Origin: Argyresthia goedartella
Taxonomy: Eukaryota; Arthropoda; Insecta; Lepidoptera; Argyresthiidae
DNA length: 64,000 nt
Assembly (NCBI GenBank): GCA_949825045.1
Contig: OX463822.1
Coordinates: 1,059,001-1,123,000 of the forward strand
Direction: 5' to 3'
Part shown: positions 36,114 to 53,578 of the stretch, one piece after another
Numbering within the stretch: position 1 is the stretch's first letter
Layout of the letters: the number at the start of each line of letters is the position of its first letter
The notes under the pieces: model-generated
What the model saw: only the letters and a program-made list of their open reading frames with translations
What the model was told of the DNA's origin: nothing
Databases searched by the model: none
Made by a program: the position numbers and the translations under genes

Positions 36114-37077
36114 ATAAGTATTCCACCAATTCTTCAGAGGTCCACCAGAAAGAAAACTACATTCGAATTACCTGTGTATAGAACGCAAAGAGCCTATCAT
36201 GAACCACTTCCTAGTATGTGTCGTCTCTACAACAATACATCTAATGAACACGACACCTTGGACATATTTACGAAACTGTCTACCTTCAAAAATAACGTTC
36301 GAAAATCTTTAGCTAATTTACCTGATGAATAACAGTCTTTAAGTAGTTAGTTTGAGCACCTACATATAGTTATTTTCTTTTCTTTTAATTTAGTTTTTAG
36401 TTTTTACCTTACTTAAATACACTGTCCACAAATGAAAAGCTGTCAAAACACCTAGTAGGATATTTTACATGTTTTAAATTAAAATGTCTATATTAAGAAT
36501 TGCTTTGAATAACATCGGTTGTGTTTTGCAATAAATAAAATAAAAATAAAAATAAAATAAAATTTCAACAAAAACGTTTGACAATACAAATTTCCAGCAG
36601 TTGAATATTATAAACTCAATATTGCGTTAAAAAGACAGCATTTGACTATGACGTCACATGCTAATATTTCATAGAACTCGTAAACAAAGTTACCGTTTTA
36701 AGAGTTCCTAAAAAGTATCTATTTTGACTTCAAACTTCAATTTTTTTATTCAAAATAGATTCTTACGAACACTTTTTGAACGTCATTTGTATCTATATAA
36801 TGCAAGAAAAAGTACTACCGCTTCGGAAAGTGTTATGTCAGCGGAGAAGAAGCGGCGCAAGAAACTCGTACACTGCAACACGGCCTACTTTTCTTTTCTG
36901 TTTTTTTTTTTCAAGAATTGATCTTTTTTTACAATCGTGTGCGTGGTTCTTGTGCTGCGCATCTAACCTTTATTATGCTTTAAAACATAATGTTTTTTAA
37001 CAATGCCTTTAAATTTCTTCTCTGACAAATTTAATATTTCTTTCGGTATTTTGTTTGTATTATTGTATACTTTAGAC

Positions 37078-37139
37078 CCAAAAATGAAGTTGCAACTTTA
37101 GCTAGTATAGACTAGCTAAAGTTACAACTTAATTTTTGG
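37078..37139. repeat. Snap-back palindrome, 29-bp arms
   Basis: The left arm starts CCAAAAATGAAGTTGCAACT; the right arm ends AATTTTTGG. 27 of 29 positions pair, loop ATAG. Inside the LINE at 36727-39300. Confidence 0.9.
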
Positions 37140-37586
37140 TTAGTAAGGTTTGTCAATTTCATTTCCGCTTCTAATATTATTTCGCTTGTGCCTGTCAACA
37201 TTAGAGAAGCTATTATGTTCTTCCTAACATTCTTCCTTCCTACATGATATCTTCATAAATATATTGGCACGGTACTGTCATAGGGTAAATTTATTAAAAA
37301 AGTGCCCTCAGGGAGTCACGACTGCGTAGGTTATAAATTGCTCTAATAGCCCTTTTTTGTAGAACAAAAATTGAGTCAATATCAGCAGCTCGGCCCCACA
37401 GCAAAATTCCATAGGACATAATGCTGTGGAAATAACTAAACTAAACAAGTCTCGCCGTAGCTGCTGTCCGCTGTCTGATTTGTCTCACAGCATATGCAGC
37501 TGAACTAAGTTTTCCCGTGTAATGTGGGGGCACTATTGTAGTTTCGAGTCAAGTGTTGTCCCCAGGAAAACTGTACTATCAGTAAA

Positions 37587-37646
37587 AAATGTTGTTATAT
37601 AAAATAATGATAAGTTAGAGTATCATTATTTTATATAACCTCATTT
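37587..37646. repeat. Snap-back palindrome, ~27-29-bp arms
   Basis: GTTATATAAAATAATGATA (37594-37612) pairs perfectly with 37621-37639; pairing extends outward through AAAAAATG with two mismatches. Loop AGTTAGAG. Confidence 0.9.
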
Positions 37647-37896
37647 TTTAAGGAATTAACAGTAGGCAAAGTGAATTTCATAAATTTAGCTTTTTTCGCA
37701 TAAGGAACTAGATTGTTAATAGTAAACCAATTATAAAGTTGCCCAAGAGCGTTATTTACTTGGTCATAGTTCTGTACATGTCAATCTACTTTAAATATAA
37801 GAGATTTATCATCAGCAAATAACACAATCTTTGGCAAATTCTGAACCATGTAGGGAAAATCATTAATATATATCAAAAACAAGAAAGGACCTAATA

Positions 37897-38689
37897 CAGT
37901 GGAATTCGGGTATAACGACAATGAAGGGACCACTCTATTTTCGTCGTTATATCCGGAAGTCGTTACAGGCAAAGGTACGACCGCTCAAAGGTACGTTTTT
38001 GCTTCTTTGGGCTTTGAACCACATTAGAAGGGCATTTTCGATATCTTGATGCGTCGGTTTGCGGTTTTTCTTAATTTTTAAGGATTTGGATTCAAAGCAT
38101 TCTAATATTTTATCACGGTTTTTCCACATCGTAGATACTGTTGAATGGGAAACTTTGTACTCTTTGCACAAATCAGCATTGTTTTCACCGTTTTTCAATT
38201 TTGAAATGATTTCCGCCTTTTCTTTAACAGTGAATGTGCGTCTAGCAGCCATACTTATTCAAAAGTTTACTAAACCCAGTTGCTACTCAGAATATCACTT
38301 TGTAACTGAACCATAAAAGCTCCGAAACGTACACGCTTCCCTTACCTACTTAGTTGATATCTATAAACAAAAGGTAAAGGTCTCCACACTTGCTGACCAT
38401 CTGTGTGCAATGGATGTAAACAAAAGATAAGAAATGTTTGTGAAAGAAAAAAATCTTTGTGTCTTTGGCGGCCGACTCCGGTCGCAATATCTGCATGGGA
38501 TTTCTAGGAATTTGTTACAAATGATTCATTAAAAACAGTCGCTACACCCGAACTCGGCGTTACATCCAAAGTCGCCATAGCCACATGAATTTTGTACTAA
38601 AGTATGCTTTAAATTCAAGGGACTTAGATTTAACGTCGCTATAGGTAAATGGTCGCTACAACCAAGGTCGTAATAAATGAAATCCACTG
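37897..38689 (-). mobile_element. pogo/Tigger-type DNA transposon, deletion derivative
   Basis: 793 bp flanked by TA on both sides (37895-37896 and 38690-38691). Ends CAGTGGAATTCGGGTATAAC and, reversed, CAGTGGATTTC; the CAGTGGAA..TATAACGAC start is typical of Tigger elements. Only the N-terminal DNA-binding part of the transposase is left on the minus strand. LINE sequence continues on both sides. Confidence 0.88.
37947..38252 (-). pseudogene. pogo transposase N-terminal fragment (CENP-B HTH domain)
   Basis: 101 residues beginning MAARRTFTVKEKAEIISKLK, then NGENNADLCKEYKVSHSTVS: the Psq/CENP-B helix-turn-helix of pogo and Tigger transposases. The start of the second HTH (THQDIENALLMWFKAQRSKN) is present. 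The frame then ends in terminal sequence; the DDE catalytic domain is missing, so it cannot transpose. A short DNA-binding product is conceivable but there is no evidence for expression. Confidence 0.85.
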
Positions 38690-38852
38690 TAATTCTATTA
38701 TCTAAATAAGAATTCAAAAGTTATAGAGCTTTATTTTTTAATACCGTAGTGTTCCAGTTATAACAGTAAAGTTTCATGATCTACGCAATCAAATGCTTTA
38801 AAAAGGTCACAGAAGTCACCAATGGCATCTTTTGATTCTTCCCATGCACTAA

Positions 38853-38916
38853 AAATATGTTTTAATAGTTCAACACCAGTATACAGATACTGGTGTTGAA
38901 CTATTAAAACATATTT
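38853..38916. repeat. Snap-back palindrome, perfect 30-bp arms
   Basis: The left arm AAATATGTTTTAATAGTTCA... (38853-38882) is exactly reversed at 38887-38916; loop ACAG. Confidence 0.95.
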
Positions 38917-38977
38917 GTATTATCTATTATCTATTAAAATATATATGTACCACAGGGTACAGCGTCTTTTTGGAAAG

Positions 38978-39017
38978 CCGAATTGCTGGTTATGTTATTA
39001 CATAACCAGCAATTCGG
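38978..39017. repeat. Snap-back palindrome, perfect 18-bp arms
   Basis: CCGAATTGCTGGTTATGT and ACATAACCAGCAATTCGG around loop TATT. Confidence 0.95.
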
Positions 39018-39041
39018 TTGGTGACAAAAAAGATCACAGAT

Positions 39042-39065
39042 CACAATAATTATTATTGTGATTAA
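39042..39065. repeat. Palindrome, 11-bp arms
   Basis: ATCACAATAAT and ATTATTGTGAT around one central base, 25 bases after the previous palindrome. Confidence 0.8.
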
Positions 39066-39311
39066 AATGGGAAAGCATTTGATTGAGCATGATCTTTATA
39101 AAAACTTTACTAAATACCGGTAAAACTGATGCAGGCCTATAGTTACTGGGATCTTTTTTGTCACCAGCTTTATATAGAGGAACTACTTTGTATTTTAAAT
39201 TAAATCGGGAAAGGTACGGTGATCAACACATTCATTAAATATGTAAGCTAAATATGGTGCTAATATATCTACAATTGAGCTACACACTAGCTCTAGCAGA
39301 CAAATACCGTA

Positions 39312-41136
39312 TTGTTATTTTTTTTACTTTTTGCGGCTAGCCTTTAGTCTCACCACAGCCGCGACGTCATCAGCATACATAAATACCTCCGATGTATTGA
39401 CTGCTTGTGGGAGGTCGTTGAGGAGCAGCGAAAGGAGAATGTTCGACAGAGAGGACCCCTGGGCCACCCCCATTGTATTATAAATTGGATCCGATTTGAT
39501 GCTACCTCCATCGCCCACCACGATCTGGGATCTTCCCCTCCATGAAGTCAATCAACAGAGCAGGGGGCCCCGGCTATGCCGTAGTGATGCAGCTTCGCAG
39601 CGAGTAGGACATGATCAGCAACATCGAACGCCTTGGATAAGTCACAGAATAGCACAGCGACGACGTGGAGTTTCTGCTCGCGGGCACCGACTATGCGTCG
39701 AGTCACCTTACATGCCAGTGCGGTCATCCAGCGGCCCCCACGGTACGCGTACTGACGGTCTGAGAGTGCGCTCGTCGATGATAAGTAATCGACTAGTCTC
39801 GAGCTAAGGCCGTTTTCGAAAACCTTCGCTACAGCCGGTATGACTGCGACGGGTCTGTAGCCATCAATGAGTTCGCGTTTTCCTTTTCCTTTAAAGATGG
39901 AGAGATTTTGCTAAGTTTCAGGGTATCACTTTAGGGTATGCGCCCTCTTTTATACACCGATTGTACACTTCGGTGAGTGGTTGGGCAAGGGGGGCGGCAG
40001 CGAGATGCAGGAGGTCCATTGATATGTTGTAGACGTTTTTAGTTATTTTGTGAGGTATTACTACTGCAATTATTCGGTGGACCTCGGCCGGTGAGAACGG
40101 TCTGAGTCTCAGCGAACGGTCGGTGGGCGGGCGGGCGACAGCGAGGGCAGCAGATACGGCACGCCGTCGGCGGGGGGCGCCCCACAGGCGGCGGCGGCTC
40201 CGCAGAACCTTAAGCAGCGTTTGAATGAAACTGCGGCAAACTTGTCAAAATGGTTCAATGAGAATGGCCTTGAATCTTAAAAAGACACAGTTTGTCCACT
40301 TCTACTTTGGTGGTCGCCAGCTTAGAGCACTATTGACCTCAGTAGCTGCTGTATTGATCGATCAGGTTCATGTCACTACCTTTCTCGGCTTTAAGCTGGA
40401 CAGTGGACTGTACTGTGACCACCACATCTACAAGTTCTGCGGACGTCTTGGTGCCGCATGCTTCGGCCTCAGCCGCCTAGCCAGGACCCTGCACAACGAT
40501 GTCGTGCGCTCGTGCTACAACAGTGCACTCACTCCTCCAGTACGGCGGCGAGCTTTGGGGATGCTCAGCCGACTGGGAGCGTGTCTTCAAATTGCAAAAA
40601 AGGGCTGTTAGGATAGTGGCACGGGTCTCACGCGAAACTCACGCCAAACCACACTTTAAGAAACTTGGAATCTTAACGCTACCATCCATAGTGATCTTCC
40701 AGATCGCAGTGTACACGCGCGAGAACCTCAGTTCGTACCGAACGCACGCGGACGACCACAGACACGGCATACGCAACGCGGCGGTGGGGAAACTTGTCAC
40801 CGTACCCCGCTCATCAGAGAAAGCCGCCAAACTCACGCACGTCGCAGGCCCAACCGTCTATAATAGAATATCAGAAATGGTCACCTCCGCTCCAAACACA
40901 CCCATATTTAAATCCAGACTGAGGGCCTGGCTAGTCGAGCAAACGTTTTACAATTATAATGAACTATTTACGCTAGACGTATGACATTTTATTTTTAAAT
41001 CTTTGACATTTTATATTAATTAATTATTGACATTATTACAATCTGCATTGTTAATTCATGTACTATGACATTCTACAACTATCTTATTTTAATTTCTGGA
41101 CATGTAATGACAATTATGAATAAATATCTTATTGAA
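39312..41136. mobile_element. LINE copy with inverted 5' part (twin-priming structure)
   Basis: Minus-strand sequence 40200-39312 encodes RT from LRPFSPAEVHRIIAVV through AYRGGRWMTALACKVTRR, VAVLFCDLSKAFDVADHVLL, GVAQGSSLSNILLS and MYADDVAAVVRLKAS. Plus-strand sequence from about 40201 then takes up what should follow YADD (LKQRLNETAANLSKWFNENG, LNLKKTQFVHF) and runs to FTLDV* at 40982 and an A-rich 3' end. The two pieces of one element therefore meet head to head at about 40200. The clade was not resolved. Confidence 0.85.
40225..40984 (+). pseudogene. LINE RT C-terminal region, frameshifted
   Basis: Two overlapping frames (40225-40611 and 40499-40984) carry consecutive parts of one protein: KKTQFVHFYFGGRQLRAL...FLGFKLDSGLYCDHHIY then LLQYGGELWGCSADWERVFK, KRAVRIVARVSRETHAKPHF and the terminal FKSRLRAWLVEQTFYNYNEL. 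A frameshift lies near 40540. Confidence 0.82.
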
Positions 41137-41275
41137 ATATATTTTTAATATTTATTTCGAGCGGAAATAAATAGTAAACTTAGGTTTTTTTTTTCGTCAT
41201 ACCTATACGTGTGGGGTATCTATAGATAGGTAGGTCTTAACGGTCGAGATGATTTGATCTTCGATATCATATTTT

Positions 41276-41505
41276 TCAAATTCCTAAATAGTGGGCAAGG
41301 AAATAAGCATACAAGCGGACAGTACCACTCTTCCCTTGTTGTAACATAAACTTGCAGCCTTCAGGATATAGTGAACTAAGATGCGAAAATATTCAAATTC
41401 CTGAGTAGTGGACCTGAAATAAGCACACAGGCGGGACAGTGCCACTTTTCCCTTGTTTTCCCACCAAGTTTCAGCCTTCAGGACGCCGGGATGACTGAGA
41501 TAACA
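41276..41505. repeat. Tandem duplication, ~115-bp unit, 2 copies
   Basis: TTCAAATTCCTAAATAGTGG at 41276 and TTCAAATTCCTGAGTAGTGG at 41393 start two diverged copies; both contain AAATAAGCA and a stretch ending CCTTCAGGA. Confidence 0.75.
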
Positions 41506-41615
41506 ATGGATTTCGAAGGGCAAATGCGGTCGTCCCAGATGTTTGTGGGGATATTATTCCTCTTCTCACCTTTCAGCTCCATCATCTTCTCTCAAGCATC
41601 AATAGATTTTTATCT

Positions 41616-41710
41616 TCAGAAATCAGATATTTTATTGTGGTACGTAGTTTAAAGTAGATGTTACATAGTATGTTTCGTCCTTACGTCCAGCCGCGAGGCG
41701 TACAAATAAT
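41616..41710. repeat. Dispersed repeat, copy 1 (see 62861)
   Basis: AAATCAGATATTTTATTGTG, GTACGTAGTTTAAAGTAGAT and GTCCAGCCGCGAGGCGTACA match 62861-62955 with scattered differences. Class unknown. Confidence 0.65.
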
Positions 41711-42955
41711 ACAAATAACCAAATAAACAAAAATGTCAAATATATTATTATTGTATGTCATATGTAAAATTGTATTTAGTAAAAGGTGATTAAAAAAATT
41801 AAAAAAAGATGTCAATGGCAATAGTTTAGTAGATATAACATGTCAACACTATGCTAAATATTCACCTACAGAGTAGTATGCTTTATCAGCCAAATAATCT
41901 TTTAATCTAAGCTTGAACTTGTTTGGGTTATCTATATTCATAATTGAGACAGGAACCTTATTGTATATTGTCGAGGCCATACCGAATACACTGTTGCTGA
42001 ACAGTGCAGTTTTGTGTCTGGTAGCGCGTATATTTTTGTTGTTGCGGCGACTCTTCAGGTTTTCGAAAAGGGTTGGGTTTATTTTAATAAACATTATTAT
42101 TTCATATATGTATAAGGAAGGCATTGTTAAAAGTTTATGGCGTTTAAAATATGGTTTGCAGCTGTCTGTTCTTTTTAACGAAAATATAGCTCTAATGCAT
42201 TTTTTCTGAGACTTGAACGCAATTTCCCTATTTATTCCGTTACCCCAGAATATTATTCCGTATCTGAGTGTAGACACTACGTAGCCGTGATAAGCTGTCA
42301 GAACTGCGGTAACATCCACAACTTTGCGGAGCATATACAGTGCATATGAAAACCGGTTTAGTTTTTTGCTGACATTTTCAATTTGCTCTTTCCAGTTTAG
42401 TTTATTGTCGATTTGTAATCCTAAAAATTTCGTTGATGGTACTTCGTCAATGTTATTGTCGTCGTGTTTGATAGTTAATGGTATCCGTTCTTTAATTTGT
42501 TTAAAGTTCATTATATATGTTTTCTTTAAGTTTATTTTTAAATTATTATGCTGTAGCCATGTTATGATGTCATTAAGTGAATTGTTTATTTCATTTTCAA
42601 ATATCAAATTATCATTACTTACGTTTTTATAAACTACGGTACTGTCATCAGCAAATAGGATCATAGGGTTTGATGTCGAGTCAACAATGTCGTTAATATA
42701 GATCAGGAATAGCAGCGGGCCTAGAACGCTTCCTTGTGGTACACCTAGAGTTACCTTAGAAGGTTCAGATGAGTAGATTTGCTCCATGTTACTTTGGCCA
42801 CACAATCTCTGAATTTGAGTTATTTGTTTCCGATCAGATAGGTATGATTTTATCAAATCTATAACGTTGCCTCTGACTCCGTATGTGTGTAACTTTTGTA
42901 ATAATATTTTGTGGTTTACATAGTCGAACGCTTTTGTCATGTCCATATATATACA
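41700..42955 (-). mobile_element. Non-LTR retrotransposon, 5'-truncated, open RT end
   Basis: Minus-strand frame 42946-41849 is open from MDMTKAFDYVNHKILLQKLH to the natural stop. 5' truncation falls within RT palm motif A. The 3' UTR is AT-rich and its end near 41700 is approximate. Beside it lies a dispersed ~85-bp repeat also found at 62861. Confidence 0.88.
41849..42946 (-). CDS. LINE reverse transcriptase, C-terminal two thirds
   Basis: 365 residues without stops: motif A MDMTKAFDYVNHK with its Asp, VTLGVPQGSVLGPLLFLIYI, LFADDSTVVY, KFLGLQIDNKLNWKEQIENV and a C-terminal region with SQKKCIRAIFSLKRTDSCKP. Fingers and endonuclease are missing, so it is inactive, but the intact frame indicates recent insertion. 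Confidence 0.88.
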   Translation of the reverse strand: MDMTKAFDYVNHKILLQKLHTYGVRGNVIDLIKSYLSDRKQITQIQRLCGQSNMEQIYSSEPSKVTLGVPQGSVLGPLLFLIYINDIVDSTSNPMILFADDSTVVYKNVSNDNLIFENEINNSLNDIITWLQHNNLKINLKKTYIMNFKQIKERIPLTIKHDDNNIDEVPSTKFLGLQIDNKLNWKEQIENVSKKLNRFSYALYMLRKVVDVTAVLTAYHGYVVSTLRYGIIFWGNGINREIAFKSQKKCIRAIFSLKRTDSCKPYFKRHKLLTMPSLYIYEIIMFIKINPTLFENLKSRRNNKNIRATRHKTALFSNSVFGMASTIYNKVPVSIMNIDNPNKFKLRLKDYLADKAYYSVGEYLA

Positions 42956-43407
42956 TCTTGCAAAGACCAGGATTGTAAAAGTCTGCCTTTATTTAAAATT
43001 CAAGTGAAGAGGATAGTATGCCTAAACTATCCCTTTCTGGCTGCAAGTGTCAAGCAAAACCCAACCTTACTAACCTATAATACGATTTTTCTATTAACCA
43101 GTCACGTACATTTTACTAGAGTGTACCTCAGATTAAAGCAGTGCCTGTGACGAAGACTCGACGCACAGATCACCCCTGTGACTCGACGTAATGACAATCG
43201 TCGATCTATGCTACGCCGTAGTGGGGCCTCGATGTTACGGGCGCAATTACAAACAAAAGGGTGTATGTAACGATTGCAGCATGCTCTGCAGCCGGCTGAG
43301 TCCGGTAATATACAAGCGATTGCTATAGCCCAGCAACTATATCGTTTTACCAGCGCAATTGTGATAAAAATGAGCAGTCCACTATTTTGTACGCGGTCGC
43401 ACTGTAG
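42956..43407. other. Unassigned intergenic sequence
   Basis: Between a LINE and a composite MITE. Short GC-richer patches near 43140-43330; no gene or repeat recognised. Confidence 0.4.
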
Positions 43408-44014
43408 TTGTTTAGCTTGTTCGGTAGTACCAACTTCACAAACAAACTAGGGGCGGCACGCAGGTGGGCGTCGACGTTCGAAATTTGAATGTCATAATTT
43501 GAAAAATTTCAGTAGGTACATTTTTTTCGATATTCAGATAAGAAATGAGTTTTTACCAAAAAGTTTATCATTATTCTGATCGTAACGTGTGGTTTTTGGA
43601 CGCAGTAAAGAGGGTTTATTAAACGTGTGTAGATAATAGTAGTTTATGTGACTGCTACATAATGGAGGGCATTAATACTCGAGAGTTAGTATATAATAAT
43701 ATCACTCGAGTTTTAATGCCTAATTATGTACAGTTACATACACTAGTTTATCTACACACATATCATAGGCTCTCTTTGATGTGTTCAGGAACCGCATGTT
43801 TGACCGGCATTGTGGCTCTGCAGTTGTTTAGCTTGTTCTGTAGTACCAAATTCACGGAGAATGTTATAATATGTAGAAAAATTACACATTATAGTCATAA
43901 TGTGTAATTTTTCAGATAAGAAATGAGTTTTTACCAAGTAGTTTAACATTATGCTGATTGTAACGTGCAGTTTTTGTACGCAGTAAAGAGGGTTTATGAT
44001 ACGTGTGTAGATAA
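43408..44014 (+). mobile_element. Composite inverted-repeat element, A-B-A
   Basis: A truncated A (43408-43636) ending GTGTGTAGATAA is followed directly by B (43637-43747) and a complete, internally shortened A (43748-44014) with both TTATCTACACAC-type ends. Confidence 0.8.
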
Positions 44015-45735
44015 TTAACTTTAGCCCAGATTTCTTTTGTCACGAGGTCATTCTGGAGCTGTACAATGTGATCCCCTTCGTGTCATCTTCAATACGTGAC
44101 ATTGGCGGAATTACTGTAGGGATCCACACTCCACAGTAGAAGCCATCGAATCAAAAATTGAATTGAATTGAGTTCTGAACAACACGGTCGTTCTTTAGTC
44201 TGCAAGAAAATCTATATCTGAGATCTGGGCTAAAAGTCGCTGCCATTGTCTGTGTAAAATCTACATACTATTTTCCCCATTGTACGGGGTCCAAGCCCTT
44301 GATTGCCAATTACCAAGCCCGTGGTGGCAAAGTACCAAACCTAAGGGCTGAATGCCCAGCTCTCGGCTAACCTACGAACTACGAGGCCCTTGGACCAAGT
44401 CACCGAAGTCGAGACGAAAACCTGGCCCTCATTGACGACTGAAAGCTGAAATTCATTGGCGCCGCTGCAGGAGACCCAACCCACTCGGCGAGTCACTTCT
44501 GGGTGTAATACGTTCATCAGCAATACCGACTCCTCAGCTATCCTTCTCCAGATAAAATTATCCGGTGATTTATCTGACTCATTAATTAAGACAGATCCTT
44601 AGTTACAATGCCATTTAGGTATTTTAAAGATTTAACAAAAACTCCTACACGGTGATAAATGATAATTGAAAAATAGTTAATTCCACACAAATTACCACGG
44701 ATATTTGTGGTAATTTGGAGGCTAGATTTGTGTTCAGATGTTTTCTCAAACCATTTTTTGGTCAAACGTGATCCTAGCAGGATATGGAATATCTCTGAAA
44801 CCCGTGGACCCACAAAATTGGCTTTTAGGTCACATTTACCACTCACGACACACTAAATGCCCATTTAAGTAAAATCTTTCGATTTCACACTTTCTTGCTA
44901 GGATCACGTTTCGAAACGTGATTATAGCAGGAAGTGTTTTTGTGAAATATTTCAGCAAATTCAAATTATGAAATTTCGGTCACATTTATACCTAACAACA
45001 CACTAAACATGTGCATAGTCAAAATCTGTTGCAATCGTACTTTCTTGCTAGGATCAGCCACGCCACGGTACTATCGGGAACAAAGGCATAAACCTGTTGC
45101 TCTTAAAAAAATCTCCGGGGTTAAAAGTTCCTATTTATGTATCAGATAAATAAAATAGAGGTCTCATTGTTTGATATTCGGTTTTATTTCTTCGATAGAT
45201 TGCGGAGAGTTAGGAAATTATTACTAATTAAGTAAAGTACCTAGTCGGAGGTTTGAATTATTCTATTGCCGATACGATGGATGCCGACTGACTGACTCGA
45301 CTGGTGATGAACTGTTGTTGTGGTGACCGGCTCAAGAGATCATTCACTCAACAACAATGAGGGGGGGGATCATAGCCACTCAACCGTCATAGCATGGATA
45401 TGATATGTGCATTATGGATCACAGCACAGCGAACCAGCGGAATGAACAAATAACATAACCACAAACACAAAACAAAAAAAAGGTAAATGAAACACTGATG
45501 CTTATTGACCTAAAAATGAAGAAACATTTATTTTCAGTATGTCTTTTGTATAATTTAATAACAGAATGAATCGAGTGTGGTAGAGAATAACAGAGCGGAT
45601 TACTTCCCGTTTCGATAGAACAAATTTCACCAACAATAGAAATATAGGTAGTATTTATCGAGTCATTTACAGATACAAATGCAGTTACCGATATTAATCT
45701 AATCATTCGTTTACTGAGTTAGTTAAATTTAAACA
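44015..45735. other. Intergenic sequence upstream of the calmodulin 3' end
   Basis: Unassigned except for the diverged repeat pair at 44800-45062. A short open minus frame at 44341-44523 has no support. Confidence 0.45.
44800..45062. repeat. Two diverged ~165-bp direct repeats with palindromic core
   Basis: The order GGTCACATTTA, ACACACTAAA, TTTCTTGCTAGGATCA occurs at about 44828-44905 and again at 44990-45057. Between them ATCACGTTTCGAAACGTGAT (44903-44922) is a perfect 20-base palindrome. An inverted piece (CGTGATCCTAGCAGG) precedes at 44767. Confidence 0.65.
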
Positions 45736-45828
45736 TTTATTATGATCATTAATGTACAGAGTGGGCGTACAGAGCTAGTATCGTAGTCACTATAGAGTGG
45801 AGGCGCTGTGCGGGTGTGTGTGCGTCCG

Positions 45829-45869
45829 TGACGTCACTCGCACGCACACAGGCGCACGGCGTGACGTCA
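45829..45869. promoter_or_regulatory. Two CREB/ATF-type sites (TGACGTCA)
   Basis: Perfect TGACGTCA octamers at 45829-45836 and 45862-45869, 33 bases apart centre to centre, flanked by mirrored CA/GC-rich sequence. The motif is the consensus cAMP-response element; function here, in or beside the presumed calmodulin 3' UTR, is not shown. Confidence 0.45.
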
Positions 45870-46027
45870 CCGCACACCTGCCCACACCGAGTGCGCGACA
45901 CTAATAGGCTTTGTATATTTTTTTAGGATTTTTTCAACTTTTATCATCACGTACTTTATAAATATCTCATACTTGAAAAAAATACATTTAAAATGTTTGG
46001 GGGCGCTGGTTGCATGGCGACCTCGGC

Positions 46028-46083
46028 TCGCGAGGGCCCCAAGTGGGCCCCCAGTGGACCCCAAGTGGGCCCCCAGTGGGCAC
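46028..46083. repeat. Tandem repeat, ~22-bp unit
   Basis: CCCCAAGTGGGCCCCCAGTG repeated about 2.5 times, with hyphenated GGGCCC palindromes. Presumed calmodulin 3' UTR. Confidence 0.8.
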
Positions 46084-46194
46084 CACGGCCGCCGCTGCCC
46101 CTCGGCGGAAACATTAGAAATATACACAAATATAAATGATGAGCCGACGACACGATCCCAAGAGCTATACCATCACATTGCGACGCGCACCGAT

Positions 46195-46292
46195 ACGTTC
46201 CCGCGTGTACCGCACGTTCCCGTGTGTACCGCACGTTCCCGCGGGTACCGCACGTTCCCGCGGGTACCGCACGTTCCCGCGTGTACCGCACG
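46195..46292. repeat. Tandem repeat, 19-bp unit, ~5 copies
   Basis: ACGTTCCCGCGTGTACCGC repeated about five times with the variants GTGTGT and GCGGGT. Lies in the presumed calmodulin 3' UTR. Confidence 0.9.
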
Positions 46293-46612
46293 GTTCTAAA
46301 TTACTTACACAGTAAAATTAACGGAATACTTTAAAATCTAAATAAAAAGGCGCGGCGGCGACGCGCGACCAGTCGGGCGATCAGTCGAGCGACCAGTCGC
46401 CGCCCGCCGCCCGCCCCATCCCCGATCCCCGCCCGCTTCATAATCATACAATTACATTACATCATAATTAATTAAACTGAAACGATGACAATATTTAATT
46501 TATCGCAAACACTAGAGAAATGCAGGTCCAATACGATGGTAATATTGTGTGTCATGAAACAAAATGTATATTGAAATACTCTGCTGTTTGTACACACACA
46601 CTAGCCGGCGGC

Positions 46613-53578
<6,966 letters not shown>

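Larger units (their letters stand above)
33489..36562 (+). mobile_element. Jockey-like non-LTR retrotransposon, nearly intact ORF2
   Basis: One frame runs from the endonuclease (ICFTETNF, GDGGGVLVAVK, ILGDFNMP) through RT (NYRPISILSCLAKLFETLVY, TDFKKAFDKVNHNTL, SGVPQGSHLGPLLF, LYADDLKIF) to an in-frame C-terminal tail ending at 36332. Only two stops interrupt it, TGA at about 33948 and TAA at about 36111. The 3' end is A-rich (AATAAATAAAATAAAAATAA). The start lies within the endonuclease, so ORF1 and the 5' UTR are missing. Confidence 0.92.
36727..39300 (-). mobile_element. Non-LTR retrotransposon (TTGAAG-tail family) with snap-back palindromes
   Basis: Minus-strand RT remnants: NSYLDNRI near 38700, GPFLFLIYINDFPYMVQNLP and IVLFADDKSLIFKVD near 37800-37880. 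The 3' end is TTGAAGTTTGAAGTC. The copy is interrupted by a pogo derivative (37897-38689) and contains five fold-back duplications listed separately. Decayed. Confidence 0.82.
45736..46612 (-). other. Probable calmodulin 3' UTR
   Basis: Starts right after the calmodulin stop and runs to the first AATAAA on the minus strand. It holds a GC-rich stretch with short tandem repeats (about 46030-46085 and 46195-46290) and, near its far end, two perfect CRE palindromes. The end point is an inference; an ATTAAA near 46494 would give a much shorter UTR. Confidence 0.5.
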
